Below are positions 51,262 to 59,627 of a stretch of DNA of 64,000 nt, piece after piece. The stretch lies in assembly GCA_029980465.1 (NCBI GenBank), contig JARYIJ010000001.1:310001-374000 (forward strand). The letters are read 5' to 3'. The notes under the pieces were generated by a model that saw nothing but the letters and a program-made list of their open reading frames with translations, did not search any database and was not told where the DNA came from. A program made the position numbers and the translations under genes. Numbering within the stretch: position 1 is the stretch's first letter; each line of letters begins with the position of its first letter. This DNA is from Pseudolabrys sp. (GTDB lineage: Bacteria; Pseudomonadota; Alphaproteobacteria; Rhizobiales; Xanthobacteraceae).

Positions 51262-51621
51262 TCATCGGCGGCAACGATCGTGCAGCATTGAAGATTTTGC
51301 CGTCGTTACGCCGGAACTAGGCATCCGCCCGGCCGACGGCCGTGACGACAGTCTCCGGCAAAACTCGACGCCGAGCTGCTTTGGATTGCGCCACACCACG
51401 CGGCAGCGGCGCTTGAAATGATCGTACGCGACCAGCAGCGTGAACTCGTCGGGAATACCGATCTGATTCTGCACCTCGAGACACGCGCCTTGCGCGGACA
51501 TGTTGCGCACGCGGCAATCGATCGTGCCGCCACGGTTGAAAGCGATATGGCCTGCCTTGAGCGTGCGATGCCGGTGCGCCCGGCGCCGGTCCGATTGTCG
51601 TCGATCCTCGACCGTCATCAT
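51262..51621 (-). CDS. PilZ-domain protein, putative c-di-GMP receptor
   Basis: Protein of 119 residues, one PilZ domain. The c-di-GMP motif R-x-x-x-R is in RRRAHRHR and D/N-x-S-x-x-G in NMSAQGA. The FTLLVAYDHFKRRCRVVWRN strands are typical. It may link c-di-GMP to motility or surface behaviour. The start is the ATG at 51619-51621, nine bases from GGAGG; 51618 is the alternative. The C-terminal tail is Ser/Arg-rich. Confidence 0.8.
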   Translation of the reverse strand: MMTVEDRRQSDRRRAHRHRTLKAGHIAFNRGGTIDCRVRNMSAQGACLEVQNQIGIPDEFTLLVAYDHFKRRCRVVWRNPKQLGVEFCRRLSSRPSAGRMPSSGVTTAKSSMLHDRCRR

Positions 51622-51877
51622 CTTGTCCAGCCTCCTCCCCCAGCACCGGTCGCCCTGACAATGCCGGGAAAGACATGCGAGTTCGCCACTCATCGCCCAC
51701 GGCGTCATCTATACGCCAACCGGTTTATGCAGTCGTGAAAATGAGAGAGGTTTTTTGGGCGCGGTGGTTTGCGCTTCGTTAACTGCATTGAGCCGCATGC
51801 CGGCTCGAAAAGCTGGCGCGTCCGGTTTGAATCCCTTGCGCGGCTGGTCTAGGCAGTCTGTTCTGGACCTGAATTTC

Positions 51878-51931
51878 CGGCGGGGACGACCCCGCCCGAT
51901 TGCTCCAACCACCGGTGAGGACGACCTTGCC
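51878..51931 (+). promoter_or_regulatory. Guanidine-II (mini-ykkC) riboswitch
   Basis: Two adjacent hairpins, each with an ACGA loop. P1 is GGCGGGG-ACGA-CCCCGCC at 51879-51896, and P2 is GGTGAGG-ACGA-CCTTGCC at 51914-51931, with a 17-base linker. Paired ACGR tetraloops are the definition of the guanidine-II class. The ribosome site CGGAGG starts ten bases after P2, before an SMR exporter gene, which is the known regulon of this class. Ligand binding is expected to expose the ribosome site. Confidence 0.88.
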
Positions 51932-51952
51932 TTCGACCTTCGGAGGTCTGCA

Positions 51953-52273
51953 ATGGCGTGGCTTCTGCTCTTTCTGGCGAGCCTGCTCGAAATCGGGTGG
52001 GCCGTCGGGCTGAAATACTCGGCCGGTTTGACGCGTCCACTCCCCGCAACACTGACGGTGGTGAGCATGATCGGCAGCATGGGCTTGCTCGGACTGTCGT
52101 TGCGAATGCTCCCCCTGGGGACGGCCTACGCGATCTGGACCGGCATCGGCACCGTCGGCACGGTCATCCTCGGCATCGTGCTGTTCGGCGAAGCTGCGAC
52201 GGTCGTACGCCTCGGCTTCGTCGGCCTGATCGTCGTCGGGATGGTCGGCCTCAAGCTGGTCTCTCCGCAGTGA
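51953..52273 (+). CDS. gdx: SMR-family guanidinium exporter (Gdx/SugE type)
   Basis: Protein of 106 residues with four membrane helices. Glu13 in LASLLEIGWAVGLKYS is the essential proton/substrate carboxylate. The opening MAWLLLFLASLLEIGWAVGL and the LPLGTAYAIWTGIGTVG loop are those of the SugE/Gdx subgroup, not the multidrug EmrE subgroup. The guanidine-II riboswitch directly upstream supports export of guanidinium in exchange for protons. CGGAGG sits six bases before the ATG. Confidence 0.93.
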   Translation: MAWLLLFLASLLEIGWAVGLKYSAGLTRPLPATLTVVSMIGSMGLLGLSLRMLPLGTAYAIWTGIGTVGTVILGIVLFGEAATVVRLGFVGLIVVGMVGLKLVSPQ

Positions 52274-52279
52274 CGGCAA

Positions 52280-52943
52280 CCGCCGCAGGCCCGAGCTGTT
52301 ACGGCTCTCACCAATAGGAATTAAGTCATATTATCGCCGCAATCGTCCGCCATCGTGGCCGCATCCCGTCCCTCGACGAGGGGCGCATCGCGATCGTCAC
52401 GACGCGTGGGACGGGATGCGGTGGCTGCCGCAGGGCGCAAGACGAACGCCCGACGCGGCGGCGGTCCAAGCCGCGGTTTTCCCGGCCACCCGGCAGGTGG
52501 CCAGAGGGCGGTGAGGCGGGGCCGGTCATCCCGTTGCGGCGTCATATGCGCCGCGGCGACGAGGCTCCAAATCCGATCCGTCCGGGAGCGGTGGGAAATG
52601 AATGCCTGCCCACCGGGGTGACCGCGGAGCAAACCTCAAACACCGCGCGCGGGACGCCGGAGAAATGGCGGACTTGCGGTTCTAAACGACCTCGGCATGC
52701 CTCGTTGCCGCGAGGCGGCGAGGTCCGCGGGTCCGGCAGGACCCCGGCGTTCCGCGCGCCCTCGCATTTTCAGGGCGCGGAATGTGGAAGTCGGACGACG
52801 GCGCACCCGGCGCCGGTCAAAGAATACGGGCGATGGCGCGCGCCCGCAGCCTGGCCATCACGCGCCTTGCTCCCCGGCTCTCGTCGTCGCATGATCGCCG
52901 CGGACCTGCCTTTCCATTCCAACAACATCAACGGGAGTGAACA
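52280..52943. other. Unexplained 660-base structured intergenic region
   Basis: No convincing gene. Several open frames exist but have low-complexity Arg/Pro/Gly composition. The sequence is rich in nested inverted repeats: GCATCCCGTCCC/GGGACGGGATGC, CTCGGCATGCC/GGCGGCGAG and TTCCGCGCGCCCT/AGGGCGCGGAA near 52750-52785. It could be a structured RNA, a decayed gene or a repeat element. A GGGAGTGA ribosome site for the next gene is at its end. Confidence 0.4.
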
Positions 52944-53798
52944 ATGAAGCTTGTGCGTTACGGCGCGCCCGGCAGAGAGAAGCCCGGCATCGTCGATGCC
53001 GACGGCAAGATCCGCGACCTGTCGCGGGTGGTCAAAGACATCGACGGCGACATGCTGGCCTCGGGCGGCCTCGCCAAGATCAGGAAGGCCAACGTCAAGC
53101 GGCTCAAGCCGGTGGCCGGCCGGCCGCGGATCGGCGCCTGCGTCGGCAACGTGCGTAATTTTATCTGCATCGGCCTGAATTACTCGGATCACGCCGCCGA
53201 AACAGGGGCCCAGATCCCGAAAGAGCCGATCATCTTCTCCAAGCCGACCACCGCGGTGTGCGGCCCGAACGACGACACCATCATCCCGAAGGATTCGCTC
53301 AAGCTCGACTGGGAAGTCGAGCTCGGCATCGTCATCGGCAAGAAGGCGCGCTACCTGCCGAAGGAAAAGGCCAAGGACGCGATCGCCGGCTATTTCCTCG
53401 CCAACGACGTGTCGGAGCGCAATTTCCAGATCGAGCGCTCGGGCGGCCAATGGAACAAAGGCAAGGGTTGCGAGACCTTCGGCCCGATCGGGCCCTGGTT
53501 CGTCACGCGCGACGAGGTCAAGGACGTCAACAATCTCGACATGTGGCTCGACGTCAACGGCGAGAAGCGCCAGCGCGGCAACACCCGGACCATGATCTTC
53601 AACTGCGAATACCTGGTCTGGTACTGCTCGCAGTTCATGGTGCTCAATCCGGGCGACGTCATCATCACCGGCACGCCGCCGGGCGTCGGGCTGGGCATGA
53701 AGCCGACGCCGGTCTTCCTCAAGGAAGGCGACGTCGTCACGCTCGGCATCCAGGGCCTCGGCGAGCAGCGCCAGAAGATCGTGAAGGGGAAGTATTGA
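52944..53798 (+). CDS. Fumarylacetoacetate hydrolase-family protein
   Basis: Protein of 284 residues. The FAH core starts at FICIGLNYSDHAAETGAQIP. Metal ligands lie in LDWEVELGIVIG (two Glu) and in LANDVSERNFQ (Asp). GTPPGVGLGMKPTPVFLKEG near the end is typical of the acylpyruvase / 2-keto-3-deoxy-acid hydratase group, including enzymes annotated ureidoglycolate lyase. The exact substrate is not set by sequence. GGGAG precedes the ATG. Confidence 0.87.
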   Translation: MKLVRYGAPGREKPGIVDADGKIRDLSRVVKDIDGDMLASGGLAKIRKANVKRLKPVAGRPRIGACVGNVRNFICIGLNYSDHAAETGAQIPKEPIIFSKPTTAVCGPNDDTIIPKDSLKLDWEVELGIVIGKKARYLPKEKAKDAIAGYFLANDVSERNFQIERSGGQWNKGKGCETFGPIGPWFVTRDEVKDVNNLDMWLDVNGEKRQRGNTRTMIFNCEYLVWYCSQFMVLNPGDVIITGTPPGVGLGMKPTPVFLKEGDVVTLGIQGLGEQRQKIVKGKY

Positions 53799-53846
53799 TT
53801 GGGCTTCTCAGGATGAGGCGCTCAGATTGCTAACTCCACAAACAAA

Positions 53847-53870
53847 AACCCCGGGCTTGCGCCCGGGGTT
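53847..53870. terminator. Terminator between FAH gene and omp
   Basis: AACCCCGGGC at 53847-53856 pairs with GCCCGGGGTT at 53861-53870 around TTGC. A-rich before and T-rich after, so it can serve both convergent genes. Confidence 0.85.
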
Positions 53871-53895
53871 TCGCATTCAACCGCCGACGAGCCTG

Positions 53896-54561
53896 TCAGA
53901 AGCGATAATTCAGGCCGGCACGGACGATCTGGGTCTTGTAGGTCACGTCGTCCGGAGACGCGCCGCAAGCCGCGTCGCACGACAGCTTGCCGAGGTCGGC
54001 ATAAAGATACTCGGCCTTGATCGACCAGCGGCTATAGAGCGCGTATTCGAGACCGCCGCCCAGCGTCCAGCCGACCTTCCACTTCGATTCCGAGCCCGTC
54101 GCGCTGTTCGAGGCCTTGAGGTCGGCGAACGCCGCACCGCCGGTGATGTACGGCATGAAGTTGTTCCAGCCGGCATAGCCGATGCGGCCGCGCGCGGTGC
54201 CGAACCAGTCGGTCTTCAGTTCGCAGGTGCCGACGCCGCAGGCGTCGCTCTTGTGGATGTTGGCGTAATCGAGGTCGCCCTCGAGGCCCCACACCCAGTG
54301 GCCGGTCTGCAGGTTGTAGCCGAGCGTCACGCCGCCGAGGAATCCGTCGGGGCTCACGGAGGTGCCGGCCGGGAAGTCCCAGTTGCTCTTGCCGAAGCCA
54401 TAGCCGGCGTTGAGACCGACGTAGAAGCCGGTCCACGAAAAGACGGGGGCGATGTAGGCCGGGGCCTTGTAGGGCTCGCCGAGGTCAGCCGCACGGGCCG
54501 CCAGCGGCGCCGCAAGCAACGCCAGCACGGCAATCCCGGATCGGATCAACTTGGAGGTCAT
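53896..54561 (-). CDS. Outer membrane beta-barrel protein, Omp25/Omp31-like
   Basis: Protein of 221 residues. Signal peptide 1-24 (LAARA-AD). The mature opening ADLGEPYKAPAYIAPVFSWT with GFYVGLNAGYGFGKSNWDF is the hallmark of the rhizobial/Brucella porin group. It ends in YRF, the C-terminal aromatic of outer membrane barrels. The two Cys pairs (DACGVGTCEL, SCDAACGAS) are unusual additions. Convergent with the FAH gene. Confidence 0.88.
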   Translation of the reverse strand: MTSKLIRSGIAVLALLAAPLAARAADLGEPYKAPAYIAPVFSWTGFYVGLNAGYGFGKSNWDFPAGTSVSPDGFLGGVTLGYNLQTGHWVWGLEGDLDYANIHKSDACGVGTCELKTDWFGTARGRIGYAGWNNFMPYITGGAAFADLKASNSATGSESKWKVGWTLGGGLEYALYSRWSIKAEYLYADLGKLSCDAACGASPDDVTYKTQIVRAGLNYRF

Positions 54562-54673
54562 GTGTCATCCTTCCGCGTGGTTTGAGTCATCGGGCGATCA
54601 CGCGGAGATCCGCCCGGAGTCTAAATCCGTCGTACGCGCACGCGCGCACGACGACGACCCTGCACGGTTCGAG

Positions 54674-54695
54674 TTAAGGGATGGTTAAGGTTAAC
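54674..54695. promoter_or_regulatory. CtrA-like site upstream of omp
   Basis: TTAAGGGATGGTTAA at 54674-54688 is TTAA-N7-TTAA, followed at once by GGTTAACC. It lies about 113 bases upstream of the omp start codon on its minus-strand side. Confidence 0.45.
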
Positions 54696-54793
54696 CGCGT
54701 CTGGCGTGGCGGCAGAACCGCCAACCGGGTGGATTGCCGCGCAGCATGGCATGCAAAGCCAGGCGGTATCTGGATTTTCAGCCGCGGCTTCGC

Positions 54794-55864
54794 TTAAGCC
54801 CGCGCGCCCAGCACGGCCTCGATCGAGATCGCCGACCACTTGGCCGTGCGGTCGCGGAACGCCAGATACGACGCATGGATTTTTCGGCTGACGTCGTCGT
54901 GCGTCGCGAGTTCACCGAGCACGTCAACCGACTGCGACTTCGCCGCACTGATCAGATCGTCGGGGAACGCGCGCAGCTTGACGCCGTGCTGCGTCGTGAG
55001 CACGCCGAGCGCTTCGGCGTTGAGCCGTTCCATCTCGGCGAGCGCATAATTCGCTTCCGCCGCGCAGGCATGCGTGACGATCGCCTTCCGTGTCGCATCG
55101 AGCGTCTGCCAGAGCTTGAGCGACACAATGCATTCGCCGGTGCCGTTCGGCTTGTTGAAACCCGGGTAATAATAGAACGGCGCGACGCGATAGAGACCGA
55201 GCGCGATGTCGGTGCCAGGGCCGACGAACTCCGCGGCGTCGAGCACGCCGGATTGCAGGCTGCTGAGAATTTCGCCGGGCGCCGTGGTCTGCGGCGTCGC
55301 GCCGAGCCGCCGGTAGATTTCGCCGCCGAGGCCGAGCGAGCGCAGCTTGAGCCCGCGCAATTCGCCAAGGCTGCCGATCTCGTGGCGGAACCAGCCGCCC
55401 ATGCAGACGCCGGTGTTGCCGGCCATGAACGGCTTGACGCCGAACGGCGCATAGAGCTGGTCCCACAGGGCCTGGCCGCCGCCGGCATCGACCCACGACA
55501 CATGTTCGCCGGGCGTCAGGCCGAACGGCACGGTCGTATAGAATGCGGCGGCCGGCATCTTGCCCTGCCAGTAGAACGCCGCGGTGTGACCGAGCTCGGC
55601 GACGCCCCCGCCGACCGCGCCGAGGACCTCGAAGGCCGGGACGATCTCGCCTGCGGCATAGACCGTGATGTCGATCGCGCCGTCCGACAGCTTCCGGATG
55701 CGGTTGGCGACACGCTCCGCCGACATGCCGGGGCCCGGCAGCCGCTTCGGCCACGACGTCACCATTCTCCACTGCACCGTCTTCGCCCGTGCAATCGCCG
55801 GCATGGCGATCGCGCCGAGAGCGGCGGCGGAGACGGCGGAACGGCGGGTGATTTTCATGGTCAT
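54794..55864 (-). CDS. TRAP transporter solute-binding protein (DctP/TakP-like)
   Basis: Protein of 356 residues. A twin-arginine-like signal (ITRRSAVSAAALGAIAMPAI) ends ARA. The mature part has WPKRLPGPGMSAERVANRI, FYTTVPFGLTPGEHVSW and GLKLRSLGLGGEIYRRLGAT, the TakP-like group that binds 2-oxo acids. No DctQ or DctM membrane component lies in the window. The gene begins 7 bases after the thiD stop, so it is probably part of the TPP-controlled operon. The start at 55864 has GAGG before it. Confidence 0.85.
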   Translation of the reverse strand: MTMKITRRSAVSAAALGAIAMPAIARAKTVQWRMVTSWPKRLPGPGMSAERVANRIRKLSDGAIDITVYAAGEIVPAFEVLGAVGGGVAELGHTAAFYWQGKMPAAAFYTTVPFGLTPGEHVSWVDAGGGQALWDQLYAPFGVKPFMAGNTGVCMGGWFRHEIGSLGELRGLKLRSLGLGGEIYRRLGATPQTTAPGEILSSLQSGVLDAAEFVGPGTDIALGLYRVAPFYYYPGFNKPNGTGECIVSLKLWQTLDATRKAIVTHACAAEANYALAEMERLNAEALGVLTTQHGVKLRAFPDDLISAAKSQSVDVLGELATHDDVSRKIHASYLAFRDRTAKWSAISIEAVLGARA

Positions 55865-55871
55865 CGAAGCC

Positions 55872-56675
55872 TCACCAGACAGCGTGGAAGTGATGCAACG
55901 GTCCGTGGCCGTGGCCGACATCGAGAGTGCCGGCTGCGGCGATCGCAGCGGTGACGTAGTCCTTGGCCTGCTGCACGGCGTTCGGCAAAGACTGGCCCTT
56001 GGCAAGACCCGCTGCGATCGCCGACGACAGCGTGCAGCCGGTCCCATGCGTGTTGCGTGTCGCGATGCGCGGCGCGGCAAACCTGCAAATGTCCCTCGTC
56101 TCGCGACTGACCAGCAGATCGACGCTCTCGCTGCCATTGCCATGACCGCCTTTGACGAGGACGTTACAGGCGCCTTCCGCAAGCAAATGGCGCGCCTGCA
56201 ACTCCATGTCGTTCTCATCAAGCGTCGGCGCCGCGCCCGTAAGCGCCGCGGCTTCCGGCAGGTTTGGCGTGACGATCAAGGCGAGCGGAAACAGCCTCTC
56301 GCGCAACGCCGCAATCGCTTCCGGCGCAATCAGCCACGCGCCGGATGTCGCCACCATCACCGGATCGAGCACGACGTTCCGCGCCTTGTTGCGCTCGAGC
56401 GCACGCGCCACGGCCTCGATAGTCGCAACCCGCGACAGCATGCCGATCTTGACAGCGCCGACTGCAAGGTCGTCGCATACCGCGTCAATCTGCGCCTCGA
56501 CGATATCCGGCGGCACGTCATGGATAGCGCGCACGCCCTGCGTGTTCTGCGCCGTGATCGCCGTGATGGCGGAAGCGCCGTAGACGCCGAGCGCGGCGAA
56601 GGTCTTGAGGTCGGCCTGGATTCCCGCGCCGCCGCTCGAATCCGAGCCCGCCACGGTCAGCGCAATCGCCGTCAT
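55872..56675 (-). CDS. thiD: Hydroxymethylpyrimidine (phosphate) kinase ThiD
   Basis: Protein of 267 residues, makes HMP-pyrophosphate for thiamine synthesis. Ribokinase-like fold: [20 protein letters not shown] binds HMP, and the C-terminal [19 protein letters not shown] carries the catalytic base and anion hole. [11 protein letters not shown] is the family motif. Its ATG overlaps the thiE stop by one base (ATGA on the minus strand). Confidence 0.93.
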   Translation of the reverse strand: MTAIALTVAGSDSSGGAGIQADLKTFAALGVYGASAITAITAQNTQGVRAIHDVPPDIVEAQIDAVCDDLAVGAVKIGMLSRVATIEAVARALERNKARNVVLDPVMVATSGAWLIAPEAIAALRERLFPLALIVTPNLPEAAALTGAAPTLDENDMELQARHLLAEGACNVLVKGGHGNGSESVDLLVSRETRDICRFAAPRIATRNTHGTGCTLSSAIAAGLAKGQSLPNAVQQAKDYVTAAIAAAGTLDVGHGHGPLHHFHAVW

Positions 56676-57331
56676 CAGGCGCCTCGTTTGGCGACGACGC
56701 CGTCGACGAGCGTCCGCAAATCCTGCGCAGCCTGCTTCGGGTCCGGCGCCAGCGACAGCGCCGAGATCACCGCGACGCCGTCTGCGCCCGCAGTGATGAC
56801 TCCGCCCGCATTGCCCGCATTGATGCCGGCGATGGCGCAGACCGGCATCTTCGGCGCGCGGCGGCGCACCGCGCGCAAAATCATCCTGAAGCCGTCGAGC
56901 CCGACCGGCGGGTCCGGGTTGTCCTTGGACTGGGTGACAAACACGCCGCCAATCGCGACGTAATCGAGGCTGTCGAGCGGCGCCGCCTCCGCTTGCTTCA
57001 CCGACTTGAGACTCAAGCCGATGATTGCCTTCGGCCCGAGCAGACGGCGCGCGTCGCGAGCGTCCATATCGTCCCAGCCGACATGAACGCCGTCGGCTTT
57101 CGAGACGAGCGCGACGTCGACGCGATCGTTGATCAGGAGCGGCGCATGGCCGCCAAGTCCGGCCTTGATCTCCCGGGCCTCCTCGATCATCGCGCGAGTC
57201 GAGCCGGTCTTGTCGCGCAGTTGCACCAGCGTGACGCTACCCGCCATCAGCGCCGCGAGCTCGCCGAGCGTCCGGCCGCCGCGCTGCGCCGGATCAAGCA
57301 AGGCATAGACGCGGAGATCGACGGCGTTCAC
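56675..57331 (-). CDS. thiE: Thiamine-phosphate synthase ThiE
   Basis: Protein of 218 residues that joins HMP-PP and thiazole phosphate. TIM-barrel motifs [33 protein letters not shown] and [10 protein letters not shown] are present; the last replaces the usual PTxTK. The start is a GTG at 57329-57331 overlapping the thiM stop, so translation is coupled. Confidence 0.9.
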   Translation of the reverse strand: MNAVDLRVYALLDPAQRGGRTLGELAALMAGSVTLVQLRDKTGSTRAMIEEAREIKAGLGGHAPLLINDRVDVALVSKADGVHVGWDDMDARDARRLLGPKAIIGLSLKSVKQAEAAPLDSLDYVAIGGVFVTQSKDNPDPPVGLDGFRMILRAVRRRAPKMPVCAIAGINAGNAGGVITAGADGVAVISALSLAPDPKQAAQDLRTLVDGVVAKRGA

Positions 57332-58104
57332 GACACCCTCGCCCGATCGATCAGCGCGGTTGCGTCGAGTTGATGCAAGGCGTCGATGAAATTGACCGCG
57401 AAGCTGCCCGGTCCTTGCGACCGTTCACCGGCCTGCTCTCCGGCAATGCCGAAGATCGTCATGGCGGCAAGACTCGCCTGCCAGCGATCGGCCTCGACGG
57501 CGAGACACGCGGCAACGAGCGCGGACGCGGCACAGCCCATCGCGGTGATCGCGGCCATGAGCGGATGTCCGTTGGTCAGCGTAACGCAACGGCGTCCGTC
57601 CGCGACCAAGTCGACGGCGCCCGACAATGTGACCGTCATGGTGTGTTCCGCGGCAAAGGCTGTAACGCGATCTGCCGTCGCGGGGACGCCGGCCAGCGCC
57701 TCGAACTCGGCCGCGTTGAGACGCATGGCCGCCGGGCCGCGGCCCATCAGATCGCGCGCGAGATTAGCCCGGAACGGCGAACGGTCGATCAACACCGGAT
57801 CGAGCGCCCAGGGGCGCCCCGCTGTGACGGCCGCCGTCACGGCAAGGCCAATCGACCCTGCCCGTTCTCGGCCGAAGGTGCCGAGATTGATCAGGACCGC
57901 GTCGGCGCTGGCGGCAAAAGCGGCGACCTCCTCCGGAGAAACCGTCATCGATGGCTGGGCGCCGACCGCCAGGAGCACGTTGGCCGTGAAGTTCTGCGCC
58001 ACCGTGTTGGTGATACAGTGCACGCGCGGCGAGGCGTCGCGCAGGCGCGACAGGACGGCAGCACTCGACTGCACGGCCGCGCGGTGGTCCAGAAGTGCGT
58101 GCAT
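57328..58104 (-). CDS. thiM: Hydroxyethylthiazole kinase ThiM
   Basis: Protein of 258 residues, phosphorylates the thiazole salvage alcohol. CITNTVAQNFTANVLLAVGA with PSMTVSPEE is the family start, and AMGCAASALVAACLA supplies the active-site Cys loop. The presence of ThiM, ThiE and ThiD without ThiC/ThiG here points to a salvage operon. ATG 58104 is preceded by GGAGGGAG, which is part of the riboswitch 3' end. A longer start at 58125 would lie inside the riboswitch and is rejected. Confidence 0.93.
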   Translation of the reverse strand: MHALLDHRAAVQSSAAVLSRLRDASPRVHCITNTVAQNFTANVLLAVGAQPSMTVSPEEVAAFAASADAVLINLGTFGRERAGSIGLAVTAAVTAGRPWALDPVLIDRSPFRANLARDLMGRGPAAMRLNAAEFEALAGVPATADRVTAFAAEHTMTVTLSGAVDLVADGRRCVTLTNGHPLMAAITAMGCAASALVAACLAVEADRWQASLAAMTIFGIAGEQAGERSQGPGSFAVNFIDALHQLDATALIDRARVS

Positions 58105-58110
58105 CTCATC

Positions 58111-58198
58111 TCCCTCCGCCGGCATGACCCGGATCAGGTTCGTTGGGTTGACCGGTATGGCCTCTCAGTCCGGCGGCGGCCGCCGGACACCCCACGAG
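58111..58198 (-). promoter_or_regulatory. TPP riboswitch (THI element)
   Basis: On the minus strand: CGTGGGGTGTCC, then CTGAGAGG, then AACCTGATCCGGGTCATGCC and GGCGGAGGGA. These are the conserved blocks of the TPP aptamer in the correct order. The 3' strand contains the ribosome site of thiM, so TPP binding should block its translation directly. Confidence 0.93.
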
Positions 58199-58372
58199 AT
58201 TGCAGGCCGAACCTAGTGCCCACGGAAAGCGAGCGCAAGTCGGCCTGCCGGTGGCCGCGGCCTCGTTGTCCTTGCCAGTCTCGCGTGTTTTTGCTGGATT
58301 GCGGCATCCGCCGAACCGTTGGCGCGGGTTTCGGCTACCCTGATGCGACGTCAGAAACGCGCCGGAGGCGTC

Positions 58373-58615
58373 ATGATCCCGTTTTTCGTCCAGATCAAAT
58401 GTCAGCTCGGCAAGTCCTACCAGGTTGCCAACAAGCTGGCTGAAGCCGAGATCGCGTCCGAGATCTATTCAACCGCGGGCGATTTCGATCTCCTGGTCAA
58501 GTTCTACGTCGACGCCACCACCGACATCGGACATTTCGTCAATGAAAAGGTCCAGACCATCCCCGGCATCCAGGACACCCGGACGATCATCACCTTCAAG
58601 GCCTTCCAGGCCTGA
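58373..58615 (+). CDS. Stand-alone AsnC/Lrp-type ligand-binding (RAM) domain protein
   Basis: Protein of 80 residues with only the dimerisation and ligand-binding half of Lrp/AsnC regulators (IPFFVQIKCQLGKSYQVANK, STAGDFDLLVKFYVDATTDI, VQTIPGIQDTRTIITFKAF). There is no DNA-binding helix-turn-helix. Such proteins bind amino acids or modulate full-length partners. CGGAGG precedes the ATG at 58373. Confidence 0.82.
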   Translation: MIPFFVQIKCQLGKSYQVANKLAEAEIASEIYSTAGDFDLLVKFYVDATTDIGHFVNEKVQTIPGIQDTRTIITFKAFQA

Positions 58616-58618
58616 GCG

Positions 58619-59539
58619 TCACGCCGGCGTCGTCGGCTCGACCTCGCGAGCGCGCGCCAGGCCAAGCTGGCGTTCGCGCCAGATCACGAACAGGCCGGCT
58701 ATCACGACAATGCCGGCGCCGAGCAATACGAGGATCGTCGGCACCTCGCCGAAGATCCAGTAGCCGAGCAACAGCGCCCACAGCATCGATGTATAGTCGA
58801 ACGGCGCGATGACCGACGCGCTGGCATGGCGATAGCTTTCGGTCAGCAGGATGTGCGACAGCCCGCCGAGAACGCCGATCGACGCCAACGCGATAAAGTC
58901 GACCCATGCCGGTGTGCACCAGACGAACGGCAGGGTCAGCGCGCCGCCGATAGCGGTCACCAGCGAAAAATAGAACACGATCGAGGCCGTCGATTCGGTC
59001 TTGACCAGCCGCCGGGTCTGAATCACAGCCGCCGAGTTGGTGAAGGACGAAACGAGCGCGAGCAACGCGCCGGTCGCCGCCGCCGCGGTCGCCGCCGTAT
59101 ATTGCCTAACATCGAGGTTGGGAATCAGCATGACGATCACGCCCACGAAGCCGACCGCGACCGCCGACCAGCGATAGACACGCACCTTTTCCTTGAGGAT
59201 CATGGCGGCAAGCGCAACGACCATCAGCGGCGACGCGAAGCTGATCGCCGTCACCTCAGCCAGCGGAATCCGAACAAGCGCGCCGAAGTTCGCGAACATC
59301 CCGACGGTGCTGATGAGGCCACGCAACAACTGGCCGAACGGCGCGCGCGTATAAACCGCCGCCGCGATCTGGCCGCGCCAGGCATAGACCACGAGAACAG
59401 GCAGGATACCGAACAGGCCGCGAAAGAAGACGATTTCACCAACCGGCGAGACATCGCCCATCAGGCGAACAAGCGCCGACATGATGGCGAACAGCAGCGT
59501 CGATATGAGCTTGAGACCGATCGCCCAGAATAGATTCAT
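58619..59539 (-). CDS. EamA/DMT-family transporter
   Basis: Protein of 306 residues with ten membrane segments and two EamA repeats. The first opens LKLISTLLFAIMSALVRLMG, the second SSFTNSAAVIQTRRLVKTES. SYRHASASVIAPFDYTSMLW near the end is typical. Substrate unknown (amino acids, sugars or metabolite export). Its stop is 4 bases from the convergent AsnC-like gene. Confidence 0.83.
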   Translation of the reverse strand: MNLFWAIGLKLISTLLFAIMSALVRLMGDVSPVGEIVFFRGLFGILPVLVVYAWRGQIAAAVYTRAPFGQLLRGLISTVGMFANFGALVRIPLAEVTAISFASPLMVVALAAMILKEKVRVYRWSAVAVGFVGVIVMLIPNLDVRQYTAATAAAATGALLALVSSFTNSAAVIQTRRLVKTESTASIVFYFSLVTAIGGALTLPFVWCTPAWVDFIALASIGVLGGLSHILLTESYRHASASVIAPFDYTSMLWALLLGYWIFGEVPTILVLLGAGIVVIAGLFVIWRERQLGLARAREVEPTTPA

Positions 59540-59627
59540 GCCGCCCGCAGTCCAGTCCGCCCGGCGCGAGCGGCCGGTACGATCATGCACGTTCCGTGGC
59601 GATTGAACAGCGCGGCCAGTGCAGAAC

